Below are positions 32,752 to 43,413 of a DNA stretch of 64,000 nt, in pieces. The notes below the pieces were generated by a model. The model did no database searches. It was given only the letters and a program-made list of their open reading frames with translations, and was not told the origin of the DNA. Origin of the DNA: Grammothele lineata (lineage: Eukaryota; Basidiomycota; Agaricomycetes; Polyporales; Polyporaceae); the NCBI GenBank assembly GCA_002150815.3, contig NDFF03000001.1, positions 496,001 to 560,000 on the forward strand. Direction: 5' to 3'. The first letter of the stretch is position 1. Each line of letters begins with the position of its first letter. A program made the position numbers and the translations under genes.

Positions 32752-34926
32752 CTAGGATGCAGCAAGGAGGAACACATGCTCTCCTCCGGCAACGTCCTCC
32801 AACCAAAACCTACCAGAAGCATCCGCCTGTATGGTCTCGTTCTGGGCATTATCCTGTGCAAGCGTGGCTTGGGTGCTGTTTCCCGGGAAGGGTAGACCGA
32901 CAGTTCCTGTAGTGCCTTTAGGCGTGCTGACTTGCATCAGCAACGTTGTGTCATTCGCGAACCACAAGGTCGTGAACTGCCCGAGCACCGTAGTAAGGCC
33001 GCAATCGACCTCGGTGAGATCTCCGAGCTGGGGCGCAATCGCCCACTTCTCTCCGGCGTTGCCGAGGATCTGGATGCCGCCAACATAGGTCTGGATATGA
33101 GATCACCGCTCCGGTCAGCCGACCTCTCGAGATGGCGCGGGGAGGTTCACGTACTGTCAAAGAACCCGTCGGCCCGGAGGACCACCCGTGCGCGAACGAG
33201 ATGCGCGAGTCTGTCGCGTACGGCGGGTAGTGGATGTCACCCGAAGCCGAGTAGCCTTCGATGAACGTGCTGTTCGTCATTCGCGGGTCGTCCAGCATGA
33301 CGTCCGACCACATGCTCCGGATGAGCGCGAGCGCAGCATCTGTGCGGTTCGCGAGGAAGTGCGCCTCAAGCTCGAACCCAGACGCAAAGGGCGACACCGC
33401 GTTCTCTGCCTCGGGTGCGGGCGCGCCCCACTCGGTCCAGCGCGCCTGGAGCGCCTGGGTGATCTGGACTGCCTGCGCGGGGTCGGCGACGAGCCCCGAA
33501 ACAATCGCCCATGCATTCCCGTCCTGCGGCTGGAGTGTCGTACCGTTGTCGTCGTTGTCGCGGAAGAGCCCCGCATCGGGCTGCCAGAGGCGCGCCTGCG
33601 CCGCAGGTGGGATCGCGGCGGCGAGGGCGGTCCACGCGTCAGCACTCGCGGTATCGTTCTGCGTACGCGCGAGGGTGACCCCGAGTGTAAGGGTGTGCAG
33701 GAGGATTGCATTTGCCTCGATGTTGTGCCCGCCCATGCCCGAACGGAGCCAGTCGGCGGAGGAAGTCACGTTGGCGAGTCCGGACGAGTCGATCTGTGCG
33801 GTCGCCCAAGCCATGCCGGCCTTCCAGGCATTCCAAACGGAAGAGAGGAAGGCACGGTCGCCAGACCAATGGTAGTAGTTGTAGAGATTGATGAGTGCGT
33901 GGAGATGGTAGGTGAAGGAGACGGTGCCGCCCTCGCCGATGGGAATGCCAGCGTAGGGGAACATACCGGCAGCGCTCTGGAGCGCGAGTAAGGACTCGAG
34001 GCTGTTGCGAAGGGAGATGAGATCATATGTGGATACAGCAATGCTCGGGACCGCGATTGACATGTCGCCTGCCCATACCAGACGGTCACGCTTAGCGCCA
34101 TCCGTCAAGGCAGAAGTGCCGTTTGTGATAGTTGTGTTCAGCCACCAGGTCACGGTCCCGTCGCTGTTGAGCTGGCCTCCGGAAGTCACCGCATCACCTC
34201 GAGTTGGGTCGATGGTTACTAGCTGGTCAGTGTATGCACCTAGATACTGGTTGAGCGGGTAGGGGATCGTGAGAAGGCGTGGGGCTTTACCTGCATACCA
34301 AACCCTGCAGGATCGTTAGACGTATTCGAGCAGTCCTAGTAAAGGAAAACATACCTATTGAGCTTCTCATCGTTTGAGTGGAACCATCCCGTATAGCTCT
34401 GCAGGTCGTCCCAGTGCGGCATGGCGGTGAATTGGATCCACAGGTCGTCTACGGTCAAGTTCCCTGTCCCGAGATCGACTATCGTCAAGTACCGAAACGC
34501 TCCTCGCTCCTTGTCTGTCGGCGCCGCGAAATGTCCCGGGGTGGTGACGTTGAACACAAGGGGCTCGTCTGGACCCGCATCTGCGATAGAGTCGCAAGCC
34601 CAGGACGAAACCCAGAGCGAACTCTCGGTGAACGTGAAGCCGACGGACGCGCCCGAAGACACGTTCACGTTGACCCAGCCTGCGACGTTCTTCCCGAAGT
34701 CGTACGTCACGGACGCATTGAACGCGCCCAGTACGAGGCTCTCTCCAGAGCCAGTGTTGTTGGCAAGAAGGGCTTCTGGCGACGTTGAGGGCCCACCCTG
34801 GCGGAAGACGCTCACCGGGCGGACTGTGCGTGAAGAGGGAGCTAGGATGTACTCCTGGTAGGGCACCGCGTTGACGGTAGCGGCGCCGGCGGCGACGATG
34901 ACGACTATAGATTGTAGGAGACGCAT
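32752..34926 (-). CDS. Secreted GH78-like glycosidase, copy B
   Basis: Closest to copy A. Signal peptide MRLLQSIVVIVAAGAATVNA, then VPYQEYILAPSSRTVRPVSV. The catalytic-loop motif is D-G-A-K-R-D-R-L-V-W-A-G-D. The active-barrel text GMGGHNIEANAIL and DDPRMTNSTFIEGYSASG is kept. It lacks the short C-terminal extension of copy A and ends EHVFLLAAS. Reading frames are open throughout each exon, with introns at the same places as in copy A, so it is probably functional. Alternative in-frame starts upstream are not ATG. Confidence 0.87.
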
Positions 34927-35505
34927 GATGAGGGTGTTGAGGGGTTCCACGGCGTCATGCTACGCCGGCTGAGATGAAGGCATTAAGTAGTCTACAGGAG
35001 CACGTTAGGTCAGAGAAGGTGCATGAATGAGCGAAGCATAGGGGATACCGGATGGGACCGAAAGGAGCTTCGGTGCCGCACCATGTGATCGGTGCGCCGT
35101 ACGGCGAGGATGTTGTAAAATAAGAGCAGGCGATGCCGTAGCGAGGCAGAGTGTAAAGAGGCCCGTACAGACCATGGAAGCAGCGGCGAGAGGCACGTTG
35201 GACAGAGCGTCTGACCAGGTCGGACCCAAGAACCCATCGATTCCGTCATACCAGCGCCTCCTCGCCAACCTTCGCAGACTCCGAACGTCGGCTGACAGCT
35301 CCTTCCTTGCCGCCCCACTCGAGAAAGGATGGTGATGCAAGAGCAAGACGAGCTGCTTGAATTGATGCTGACGCACCAGGCCTCGTGATGTTCAAGGTAT
35401 CAGGCAGACGGACCGCATAGCGCTGTTTAGCCCAGCGCTCGTAACCCGAGTGTAGGCACCTCTACTAGTAAACGTCTGATCGTAAAAAGACATGATGTCA
35501 AGAAC
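34927..35505. promoter_or_regulatory. Promoter of GH78 copy B and spacer to copy C
   Basis: The 170 bp next to copy B mirror the copy A promoter, including the TATA-like TACTTAA at 34983-34989. No gene recognised in the remainder. Confidence 0.6.
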
Positions 35506-37632
35506 CTACACACCAACCAAAACAAAATCAAAGTCCCCTCCGGGCAATGCGTCCATCCAGAACCTCCCCGAGGCGTCAGCCTGTACCGCCTCGCCCCGCA
35601 TCGAACCTCCTGTAAGCGTAGCTGTTGTGTGGTTGGCAGGGAAGGGGATTCCAACTGAGCCAGTGGTGCCTTTGGGCACGCTAATCTGTAGACGCAGAAT
35701 GCTCCCGTCGACCGACCACTTCGACGAGAAGAGCCCTCTGGACGTAGAGAAGCCCGTGTCGGCATGCGAAAGATCTCCTAGTTGAGGTGCTATCGTCCAC
35801 GTCGCACCTGCGTCGCTCAAGATTTGAATGCCTCCGATGTACATCTGCAAAGATTAAAGTAACGTCAGTACTCAGTATAACGGACATAATGGTAGCATAC
35901 CGTGAGGGAGCTCGTCGGGCCCGTCGCCCACCCGTGCGCATGTGAGATCCGAGGGTCGTTCGTGTACGGTGCGTAGTGCAGATTACCGGTTGTCGAGTAA
36001 CCCTCGATGAACGTGCTGTTCGTCATCCGCGGGTCGTCCAGCATGAAGTCCGCCCACATGTTGCGGATGAGCTCGAGCGCGGCCGCCGTGCGGTTCGCGG
36101 CGAAGTGTACGTCAAGCTCGAATCCGGAGATGAAGGGCGAAACCGCGTCCGCGGCCTCCGGCGCGGGCGCGCCGAACGGACCCCAGCGGGCCTCCAGCGA
36201 GGTAGAGATCTGCGCCACCTGGTCGGCAGCGGTGACGAGCCCGGACTTGACGGCCCATGCGTTACCGTCCTGAGGTGCGAGTGTGGTGGTCTCGTTGTCG
36301 CGGAAGAGACCAACAGAGGGCTGCCAGAGCAGTGGGACGGCTGCGCTCTGGATGCCGCTCGCGAGCTGGCTCCAACGGGTCGCCGTGTCGGTATCGTTCT
36401 CGAGAGCGGCGAGGGTGACGCCGAGGTTAAGGGTGTAAAAGAGGATCGCGTTCGCCTCGATGTTGTGCCCGCCCATTCCAAAGCGGAGCCAGTCAGCCGA
36501 TGCGGTCACGTTCGCAAGACCCATCTCATCGATTTGCCCAGCGGCCCACTCCATCCCAGCCTTCCATACGTCCCACTTGTCGTCGAGGTAAGCGCGGTCG
36601 CCGCTCCAGTGGTAGAAGTTGGCGACGCCGATGAGAGAGTAGAGGTGATATGTAAAGGAAACGATACCAAGCTCGTTGAACGGATAGCCTGCGTACGGCA
36701 ACAAGCCGGTGGTGGCATTCTGCAACTTGAAGAGGGAGTCTAGAGAGTTCCGGATGGAGATGAAGTCGGAGGTGGTGACGGCGATACCAGGGACAGCAAT
36801 GGCCATGTCACCGCTCCAAACGAGGCGATCTCGCTTGGCGCCGTCCGTGAGGGCGGAGCTTCCATCGGTGATGGTAGTGTTGAGCCACCAATCGAGCGTT
36901 CCATTCACGGTAGAAGTGGATGTGATTTCGCCCAAGTAGATTAGCGCGTCACCTCGTGTGGGATCAATTGTAACAAGCTGGTTCGTGTATGCGCCGGCAT
37001 ACCAAACTCTGAACAAATGTTAGCTGCATTCGTTTGGGTGCAAACGCACGCAGAACATACCGATTCAGCTTGTCGTCGCTGGAATGGAACCATCCTGTAT
37101 AGTTCTGGAGGGAATTATCGCCCCAGTGGGGCATGGCTGTGAAGTGGACCCAGAGGTCCTTGATGGAGACTTTCCCTTTCCCTAGGTTGACGACGGTGAG
37201 GTATCGGAACCCTCCCCGCTCCCTGTCAGTAGGTGCGTTGTAATGGCCCGGTCGCGTGATGTTGAAGACCAGGGGCGAATCGAGCCCTGCATCTGCCGTC
37301 GCGTCTGAAGCTCCGGAGGATACCCAGAAGGAGCTCTCGGAGAACGTGACGCCAACGCTCCCCGAATGAGACGAGACGTCGAGGTTGACCCATCCGGCGA
37401 TGTTCTTGCCGAAGTCGTAGGTGACGGAGGAGTTAAACCCGTTGAGTACGAGACCGCCCGGGGAAGGCCCGTGATTAGAGAGGAGTGCGGTTTGAGAGGA
37501 GACTGAGCCGTGCTGACGGAAGACCTTCGAGGGGCGGACCGTGCGGGATGGAGGGGCGAGGATGTACTCTTGGTATGGTACCGCACCGACCACGGCGGCT
37601 GCACAGAGGAGCAGAGGGAGCGGTGACCGCAT
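35506..37632 (-). CDS. Secreted GH78-like glycosidase, copy C (most diverged)
   Basis: Signal peptide MRSPLPLLLCAAAVVGA, then VPYQEYILAPPSRTVRPSKV. Same domain order as A and B, with motif D-G-A-K-R-D-R-L-V-W-S-G-D and DDPRMTNSTFIEGYSTTG. It differs by a short insert (ITSTSTVNGT) after the TIDPTRGDA block and by a changed C-terminus ending DFDFVLVGV. The N-terminal sandwich also differs more, and the promoter is not alignable with A and B, apart from a TATA-like ATAAAA at 37687-37692. It is therefore the oldest split of the three. Stretches of nearly 45 nt stay identical between A and C, hinting at gene conversion. Confidence 0.87.
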
Positions 37633-38304
37633 GTCGTTCGCTGACCGAGACGAGGATCGTCGAGCTCATCGTGGCGACTCGCTCGCTTTTATGCTGGCAT
37701 CTGAGTTGCATCCGACCTCTCCTGGGGCCCGACACGATCGACGCATGAGTGCCCAGCCTAATCGCTGTATCACGCTCCTGACCGGGCCCACTAAAATTGT
37801 GGCCATGTGAGGGGTCATGACACCCGTCATGTATTCCCCACTGCCTGTAGCGCGAGCGAGGAGGAAGAGAAGATGGTTGAGCCGAAGGCCCGCTTGTCCC
37901 GGCGGAGGTCACGCACGACCTGCGTCGCAGCCGGCGGGCCCGTCTCGTGCGCGCCGCTATGCCGTACATGGTTCTGGCCGCCGGGTGCTTCGATGCGGAC
38001 CTATGCTAGGCGAACCGTTCATGTTAGTGGTAGGCGTTTCTCAGGACAATCGAGTAAATACCTGCAGGAAAGACTGGTGAAGTTCAGCCTGGCACTGGCA
38101 GCTGGAGGAGACGGCAACGTTAACGGATGACGCGCCCTGGGTCCAACAGACGCCGCGCGCGGGTATGCGCGCCTCGGCACACGTAGTGGGCCGCCTCTCT
38201 GACGTACATAGGATCCGTCTTGCTCTCGCGCGCTGGCAGCGTTTCCTCATGCACCGACCTCCCCCTACTTGAGCCCTTGAGCCTACCCATCTCGACATCT
38301 CCAT
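37633..38304. promoter_or_regulatory. Divergent region GH78 copy C / BET1
   Basis: 672 bp between starts. Apart from the TATA-like box of copy C, nothing recognisable; the last 100 bp are a C/T-rich leader for BET1. Confidence 0.5.
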
Positions 38305-38932
38305 ATGTCTCAAAGGTGCGCTTTCCTCTCCCACTCGGTCCGAGCGTGCCGAGTCTAATTGTCTTGCTACAACTCCAGGTATAGAACCACTCTTCGAGAC
38401 CGCTCCCAGCTTCTGGGCACGAACGACTACAGCACACCTCCCTCGTCAGGACGGTCGTCGCCCTTTGGCGGCGCGGCTTCCAATGGCGTCGGGCGCGAGG
38501 TCCCCTTCCAGCCCATGGGCCAGCGGTATGCGGACGACTTGGAGGGGCAGAATGACGAGAACTTGCTGAATCTCACGGCGAAGGTCAAGTTACTCAAAGA
38601 CGTGAGTAGTCGACTCAGTGGTACGGGGCAAGGTCAGTTCATAACTGGTCTACATGTAGATCACCATTGGTATTGGGAACGAAGTCCGCGACTCCACTGT
38701 CCAACTTAGCCAAATGGTGCGTGCGGTTATCGTCCATCCAGGTTTACCCCTCTTACGCGACTTCTGTGTCTTGCAGAACGATGCTTTCTCAGAAACGGGA
38801 GACATCCTCTCTGGCACTTTTCGCCGTATGAATGCCATGGCGGCCAAACAGGGATGTCGTTGGCTTTGGTATATAGTCTTTCTAGTCATTGTCTTCTGGT
38901 TCTTCATCATTGTATGGTGGTTTCGGCGATGA
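38305..38932 (+). CDS. BET1: Bet1-type Qc-SNARE
   Basis: About 150 aa. Bet1 acts in ER-to-Golgi vesicle fusion with Sed5, Bos1 and Sec22. The first coding exon is 11 nt (MSQ plus two bases) and joins to Y-R-T-T-L-R-D-R. The SNARE helix runs from QNDENLLNLTAKVKLLKD through ITIGIGNEVRDSTVQLSQM to AFSETGDILSGTFRRM, with leucine/isoleucine heptads. The C-terminal anchor is WLWYIVFLVIVFWFFIIVW followed by WFRR. The N-terminal serine/glycine-rich stretch is normal for fungal Bet1. Three introns. Confidence 0.92.
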
Positions 38933-39107
38933 TCACCATGCACTCCTTGCTTTCTCACACACAACGGACGGACCAAGAGGCGAGACGCAATCTGTTAGAC
39001 GCGGCGAAAGGCCATCATGATCCGAGGTACGATAGAGTAAAGACAAATAAGGTACAAAACGAAAACGAATAGGGCCAACAAGACGAGAATGGGAAAGAGA
39101 CTCAGTC

Positions 39108-41484
39108 CTATGAATCAACTCGTAACTGGACATGCCCGATCTCCCAGACCATCTTCCGCCGGAGATAGGGCATGTTGGCTTGAGTGAAAGCAAATTGCTC
39201 TTCTCCGCGGGAGAGTGACTCGAGGAACTGGCAGGTGAAGACACCACAGTCGTAGCCGTTTTCTTGTTGCGGTGTATTCTGTAGCGGACCTTTCAGTATC
39301 TGTACAGGTGGGAGACTAGGTGGACTTACGACCAGAGTGTAGTCCTGCCAGCCCGTAAAGTCGAATCCCTTCTTCCGCTTATTACGATGCTCGTCATCCA
39401 GATATTGCCGTAAAAGTTTGAATACTTGACCACGGTCCATGCCCATACTGTCGTAGGATTCTATCCGTTTTTTCCGGAAGTTGATGGCGGCTGCGGTCCA
39501 GTGGGCGTTGTTGTGGTTCACGGGAATGAGGATGACGTCTTTCGAGAAGATATCAATCTACGAACAGGAGTACCGCAATCTTCAGTACTCCTGGTCGACG
39601 GTGGGTCGGGGAAGGAACGCACCTTCTTCGTCCACTTGGCCAGTCTCGCCTTCTCGTACCCCTGCCCCTTCAGCTTCGACCAGAAGAAAGAGCTAAAGTA
39701 GTGCGCGTTCAGCGGCTGCTTGCCCGTGCGCGGGTTCTCCTTCGACTCCTCCGCGCGCGAGAGGATCATCTGTCCATAGAAGTTGATGACCTCGTCATTC
39801 AGCCACTGGCACGGTCGCAGGCGCGCGATATCGTCGTGCGAGACCTGCTCCCGCGCGCATTTCGCAATGACGCCTCGCTTGCGGAAGAGCACGTCTACCT
39901 CCGCCTCCTCCGCTGGGGAAAGAGAGACAGGTAGAGACTTGCGCTTTGGCCGGAGACGCTCCTCGATCTCTTGGTCCCTCGCGTTTCGCCAATCACGGAG
40001 TTGGTCGAGCGTCGGAACATACGGTTTCGGCGGCCCGGGCCTGGTAGCAAGTTGGATTCGAAAGGGTGGAGTAATGGTAAATCACTTACTGCCTCAACGC
40101 TTCCTTGGCTTTCCTAATCGCGCGCCGGAGGAATTCGGGGCCAAGACGCTACGCAACGTCGCTTAGACCGCACAGCTCGAGCTAAGACTGCATGACTTAC
40201 ATCGCCATCCGAATATCTTCGCTCTTCGACCTGCTTATTCTTGGCGTGCAAGCTGTGAAGAGAAGTCGTCGCTGATAAAGCAGGGGCGATACATTTAGCG
40301 TCAGAAGCGGTACAATAATACGTGTTACACACATGCAAGTGCTGGATTTTTTTCTAGTTCCTCCAAGCGAGCTTCTTTACCAAGAAGACCTAAAGACAAT
40401 TGAGCTACGCTGGGAAAGGAGGATGAAAGGAACAACCTACTTTTGAATGCCTCGAAGTCGGAACGGAAACCTAGAAACCCGCATTCATTGACTATGAAGC
40501 TGTCTGGCGGTACTAGCACGCACCTGATTTGCGCTTCATCTGATACAACTCCTGGAACAGCTCCGCCTTTAATCTCTCCTTCTCTTCTGTCACTCGCGCC
40601 TTGTGCTATGGGCGCCTTCAGTGTCCATGCGACGCGCAGCACCAGGTCCTGCTCACCTCCTTGGCATAGATGTGCTCCCGTTCAATGTATCCCTTCACAG
40701 CCTTGTGCTTACGAGGCTTGTTCTGTTCGAGCGCGACACCCACCTCCGGATATATCTCCGTGACGGCAGAGGTAACAGACGGCACGGACGGCTGTGAGGA
40801 TGGCGGGGTAATAAGCCCACTGGACTTCGTGTCGGGATGCGGCAGCCCAGACACCTTTGCATCCTGTACCCCGGGCTCATGGAGAGTCTGCCTGGAAGTC
40901 GAGGCTACCGGGTTGGGTTCAATGGGAGGGTACTTGCGACGCGTCGCTTGCCTGATACCACCACATTCTCGGGGTTCAATCCCGGTTGCGAAAGTCGAGG
41001 TCGATGGTCCTAGGTAGGGACCTTTGGTGGTGGGACCGCTTTGAAAAGTGGGTATGGGTGGGCGCGCGGGAAGCGCACGTTCCACAGCGGTCAATGGGCG
41101 AAGGCGGGATGGCGGCGGAGGCGGCGGAGAGGGAGAGCTGGGTGGTGAGGGTAAAGGGACTACGCGACAGCTCGCTGGAAGTTGTGGTTTAGAATCTCCC
41201 CCATCTTGATCTCCTTCAAATACTGAGGACGGCCCCTTTCGTCAAACCGGGTAGGAACATCATCATGGAGACAACTTACTGGATTTCATGCATTTGTAGG
41301 CCTCTCTAGCTGTGTCCCACATGACACACGTAACCTCTTCCGATAGTCTTAGCCAGCGTTCTCCGAGGGGCTCGTACTGGCTGGGGCTACTCTTGCCACC
41401 TTGAGGATGGTAGGTGGTCGTCTTCCGCTGTTTGGGTACACGTTGAGGGAGAAGCGAGTCTTCGGCGCGTCTCTTTGTGGGCAT
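39108..41484 (-). CDS. ULP1: ULP1-family SUMO-specific cysteine protease
   Basis: About 600 aa in many exons. ULP1 matures SUMO and removes it from targets. The C-terminal peptidase C48 domain is complete: LRPCQWLNDEVINFY, then NAHYFSSFFW, the histidine in NNAHWTAAAINF, the aspartate in SYDSMGMD, and Q-Q-E-N-G-Y-D-C-G-V-F with the catalytic glutamine and cysteine. The protein ends GHVQLRVDS. The N-terminal half is disordered, with basic and proline-rich text (MPTKRRAEDSLLPQ; PSSQPSVPSVTS) and a coiled segment near the protease. The start at MPTKRR follows the pattern of a basic N-terminus but exon borders in the first half are uncertain. Confidence 0.88.
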
Positions 41485-42031
41485 CGAGGCTCGATGGAGG
41501 GAAAAGACTATAAGAGCAGGTGGTATCCGAAGTCCTGTGGGTTGCGGGTGGTCCGACCCCGGTCCGCACGTAGTAATGACGCGAAACGACGTAGATAAGT
41601 TGAGCGAGTCGCAGGAATGTGTGCTTGAGATGTGCGCGGAGGGCGACAAGAGCAGGACGGCGGAGGCGGAGGGTCGGGGAGGTCGGGACGTGAGGGGAAG
41701 GTGTTTAGAGAATAGTCACTGGCCGAAAGTCACCCAGCCGTCACGGTGACAAGAAGCAGAAATTAGGCGCCTACCTTCCGCCGGTGGCTGTGGCGACAGT
41801 GCAAGCGCCCATCCTCCAAATAAGCCCACAACGAGTTCGACCCTCTCCCTCAGAGGCTGTACTTCATATCTGTGGGTCTTCCTTGGTGCAGCCCTTGCGT
41901 TTGACCGCGGAGAGGCAGAGAAATTGATTCCAGCTGCTCTCTTATAATTCGGCTTACGTTCTGAGCTCAAAACGACGAGGCCATAGGTATATCAACATAC
42001 TAGTGATGCTAATGCCAATACTACCGTAACG
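41485..42031. other. ULP1-kinase spacer
   Basis: 546 bp. A minus-strand frame at 41716-41970 (KPNYKRAAGINFSASPRS...) starts at a non-ATG codon and has no recognised relatives; it could be a 5' exon or chance. No gene is claimed. Confidence 0.4.
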
Positions 42032-43413
42032 TTAAACGGAATTCGAGCCAGGTTCAGAACACTTCGTTCCAGAGTGTGAAAACCATGCCTCCGCCCGCAT
42101 ACCCTGCTTCCACCCCGAAGTTATCTTCCCCGTTCCCTGTTTGTCGTCCACGTAGCCCACTTTCCCAACAGGATTCACAGGCCTAGGGTAGACAACAGGA
42201 TCGTCCGGCTCGGACTCAGAGTCGCTCATTTCACCCCCCGGGACAAGACGGTGATCTTTGCCGTCCGAGAACCTGGGCGCTGGGAGGCACTCCGGAGCTG
42301 GCGCCATCTTGTATGCGCCGGGCCGTGCCGTCGTAGTTGGAGTCATCGAGTAGCACGGGATCTGTTCTGGGTACTCTTCGTCCAGCCGTTCCGGGGAATC
42401 GAGGACCTCGCAAACGTCCATAGTGTCCGCATCGCTGTATCCTTCCGGGCTGGCGTGAAAGCGAGTGCATCCGACCGACGGCGTGTGCGGGTTGTCGTGG
42501 AACTTTTCGATATTCAGCACCGCCCTGCGGAGGTCGGAGAGGGTGGTGCGAAGGCTGGGGTTGAGCCGGAATATTCCAAGGAGGACATCTTCGACCTCCT
42601 CGGAGATGGGGAAGTGATCCCGAAGGTAGTTGGGCTCCTCGAGGAAGGCGTTGAAGCAGCAGTCCTCGCACGAGGGCTTCGCCCAAGGAAGTGAGCCGGT
42701 GATGACATCGATCATGACAATCCCGAGAGACCAGACGTCGCTATAGCGTGGGCAGTAGGGCCTATACCGAGTGAAGCAACCGGCGCATTCTGAAGAAGTC
42801 GGCTGAGCATTCGCAATTATCTCCAACTATGGGATTCACACGCACCAGGGCTCATGTACGATGCGGTCCCGTAGCTGAACTCGTCTGTCATATTTTGATC
42901 GGTCGCCAGCCCGAAGTCGCCAAGCCACACTCGAGAGCCGTCCTCATTCGTGAAGAAATTCTCCGGCTTGAGATCGCGGTGGTATACATGAGCGTTGTGG
43001 CATGCTTGGACAGCGTCGATGATGGATACGAGTGCGTTTCGGAGCTTCCCTTCATCTTGCGTGAAGGTCCCCAGGTGAGAGACGTGTTGCCGGAGGTCGC
43101 CGCCCTGGCATAGGTCGAGGACCATGAAAGCGTGGTCCTTGTCCTCGAATGCGTCGTAGATCCGGACGATGTTCTTGTGCACGCCGACTGTACTATGTAG
43201 TTCTACCTCCTTGTAGATCTTGTCGATGTTCAAATGACGGCCCGTCTTGCTGACAATCTTGATAGCGTACTGGGTATCGTTGCCGCCGTGGCCAATATCC
43301 GTGGCAAGATAGACAACACCGTACGAGCCGGTGCCCAGCATCCGCGTGAGATGGAAACGCTCGTCGATGACTAGGTCGGTGAAGTTGGGTATGGAGTGGA
43401 CGGCAGAAAGCAT
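42032..43413 (-). CDS. Serine/threonine protein kinase of the Ran1/Vhs1/Ksp1 group
   Basis: About 440 aa, one intron. Motifs in order: G-T-G-S-Y-G-V-V-Y glycine loop, A-I-K-I-V-S-K with the ATP lysine, HRDLKPEN catalytic loop, GDFGLATDQN, and Y-M-S-P-E-C created across the intron in place of the usual APE. The following YRPYCPRYSDVWSLGIVMI, ending PISEEVEDVLLGIFRLNPS, is the pattern of fission-yeast Ran1/Pat1 and budding-yeast Vhs1/Sks1/Ksp1, which respond to nutrients. The C-terminal 140 residues are acidic and proline-rich (EMSDSESEPDDPVVY) and likely regulatory. The start MLSAVHSIPNF places the kinase domain 15-20 residues in, as usual. Confidence 0.9.

Noticed and set aside
40970..40992. 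T-arm-like GGGGTTCAATCCC
   Set aside because: Lies in the N-terminal coding part of ULP1 with no matching A box or acceptor stem.
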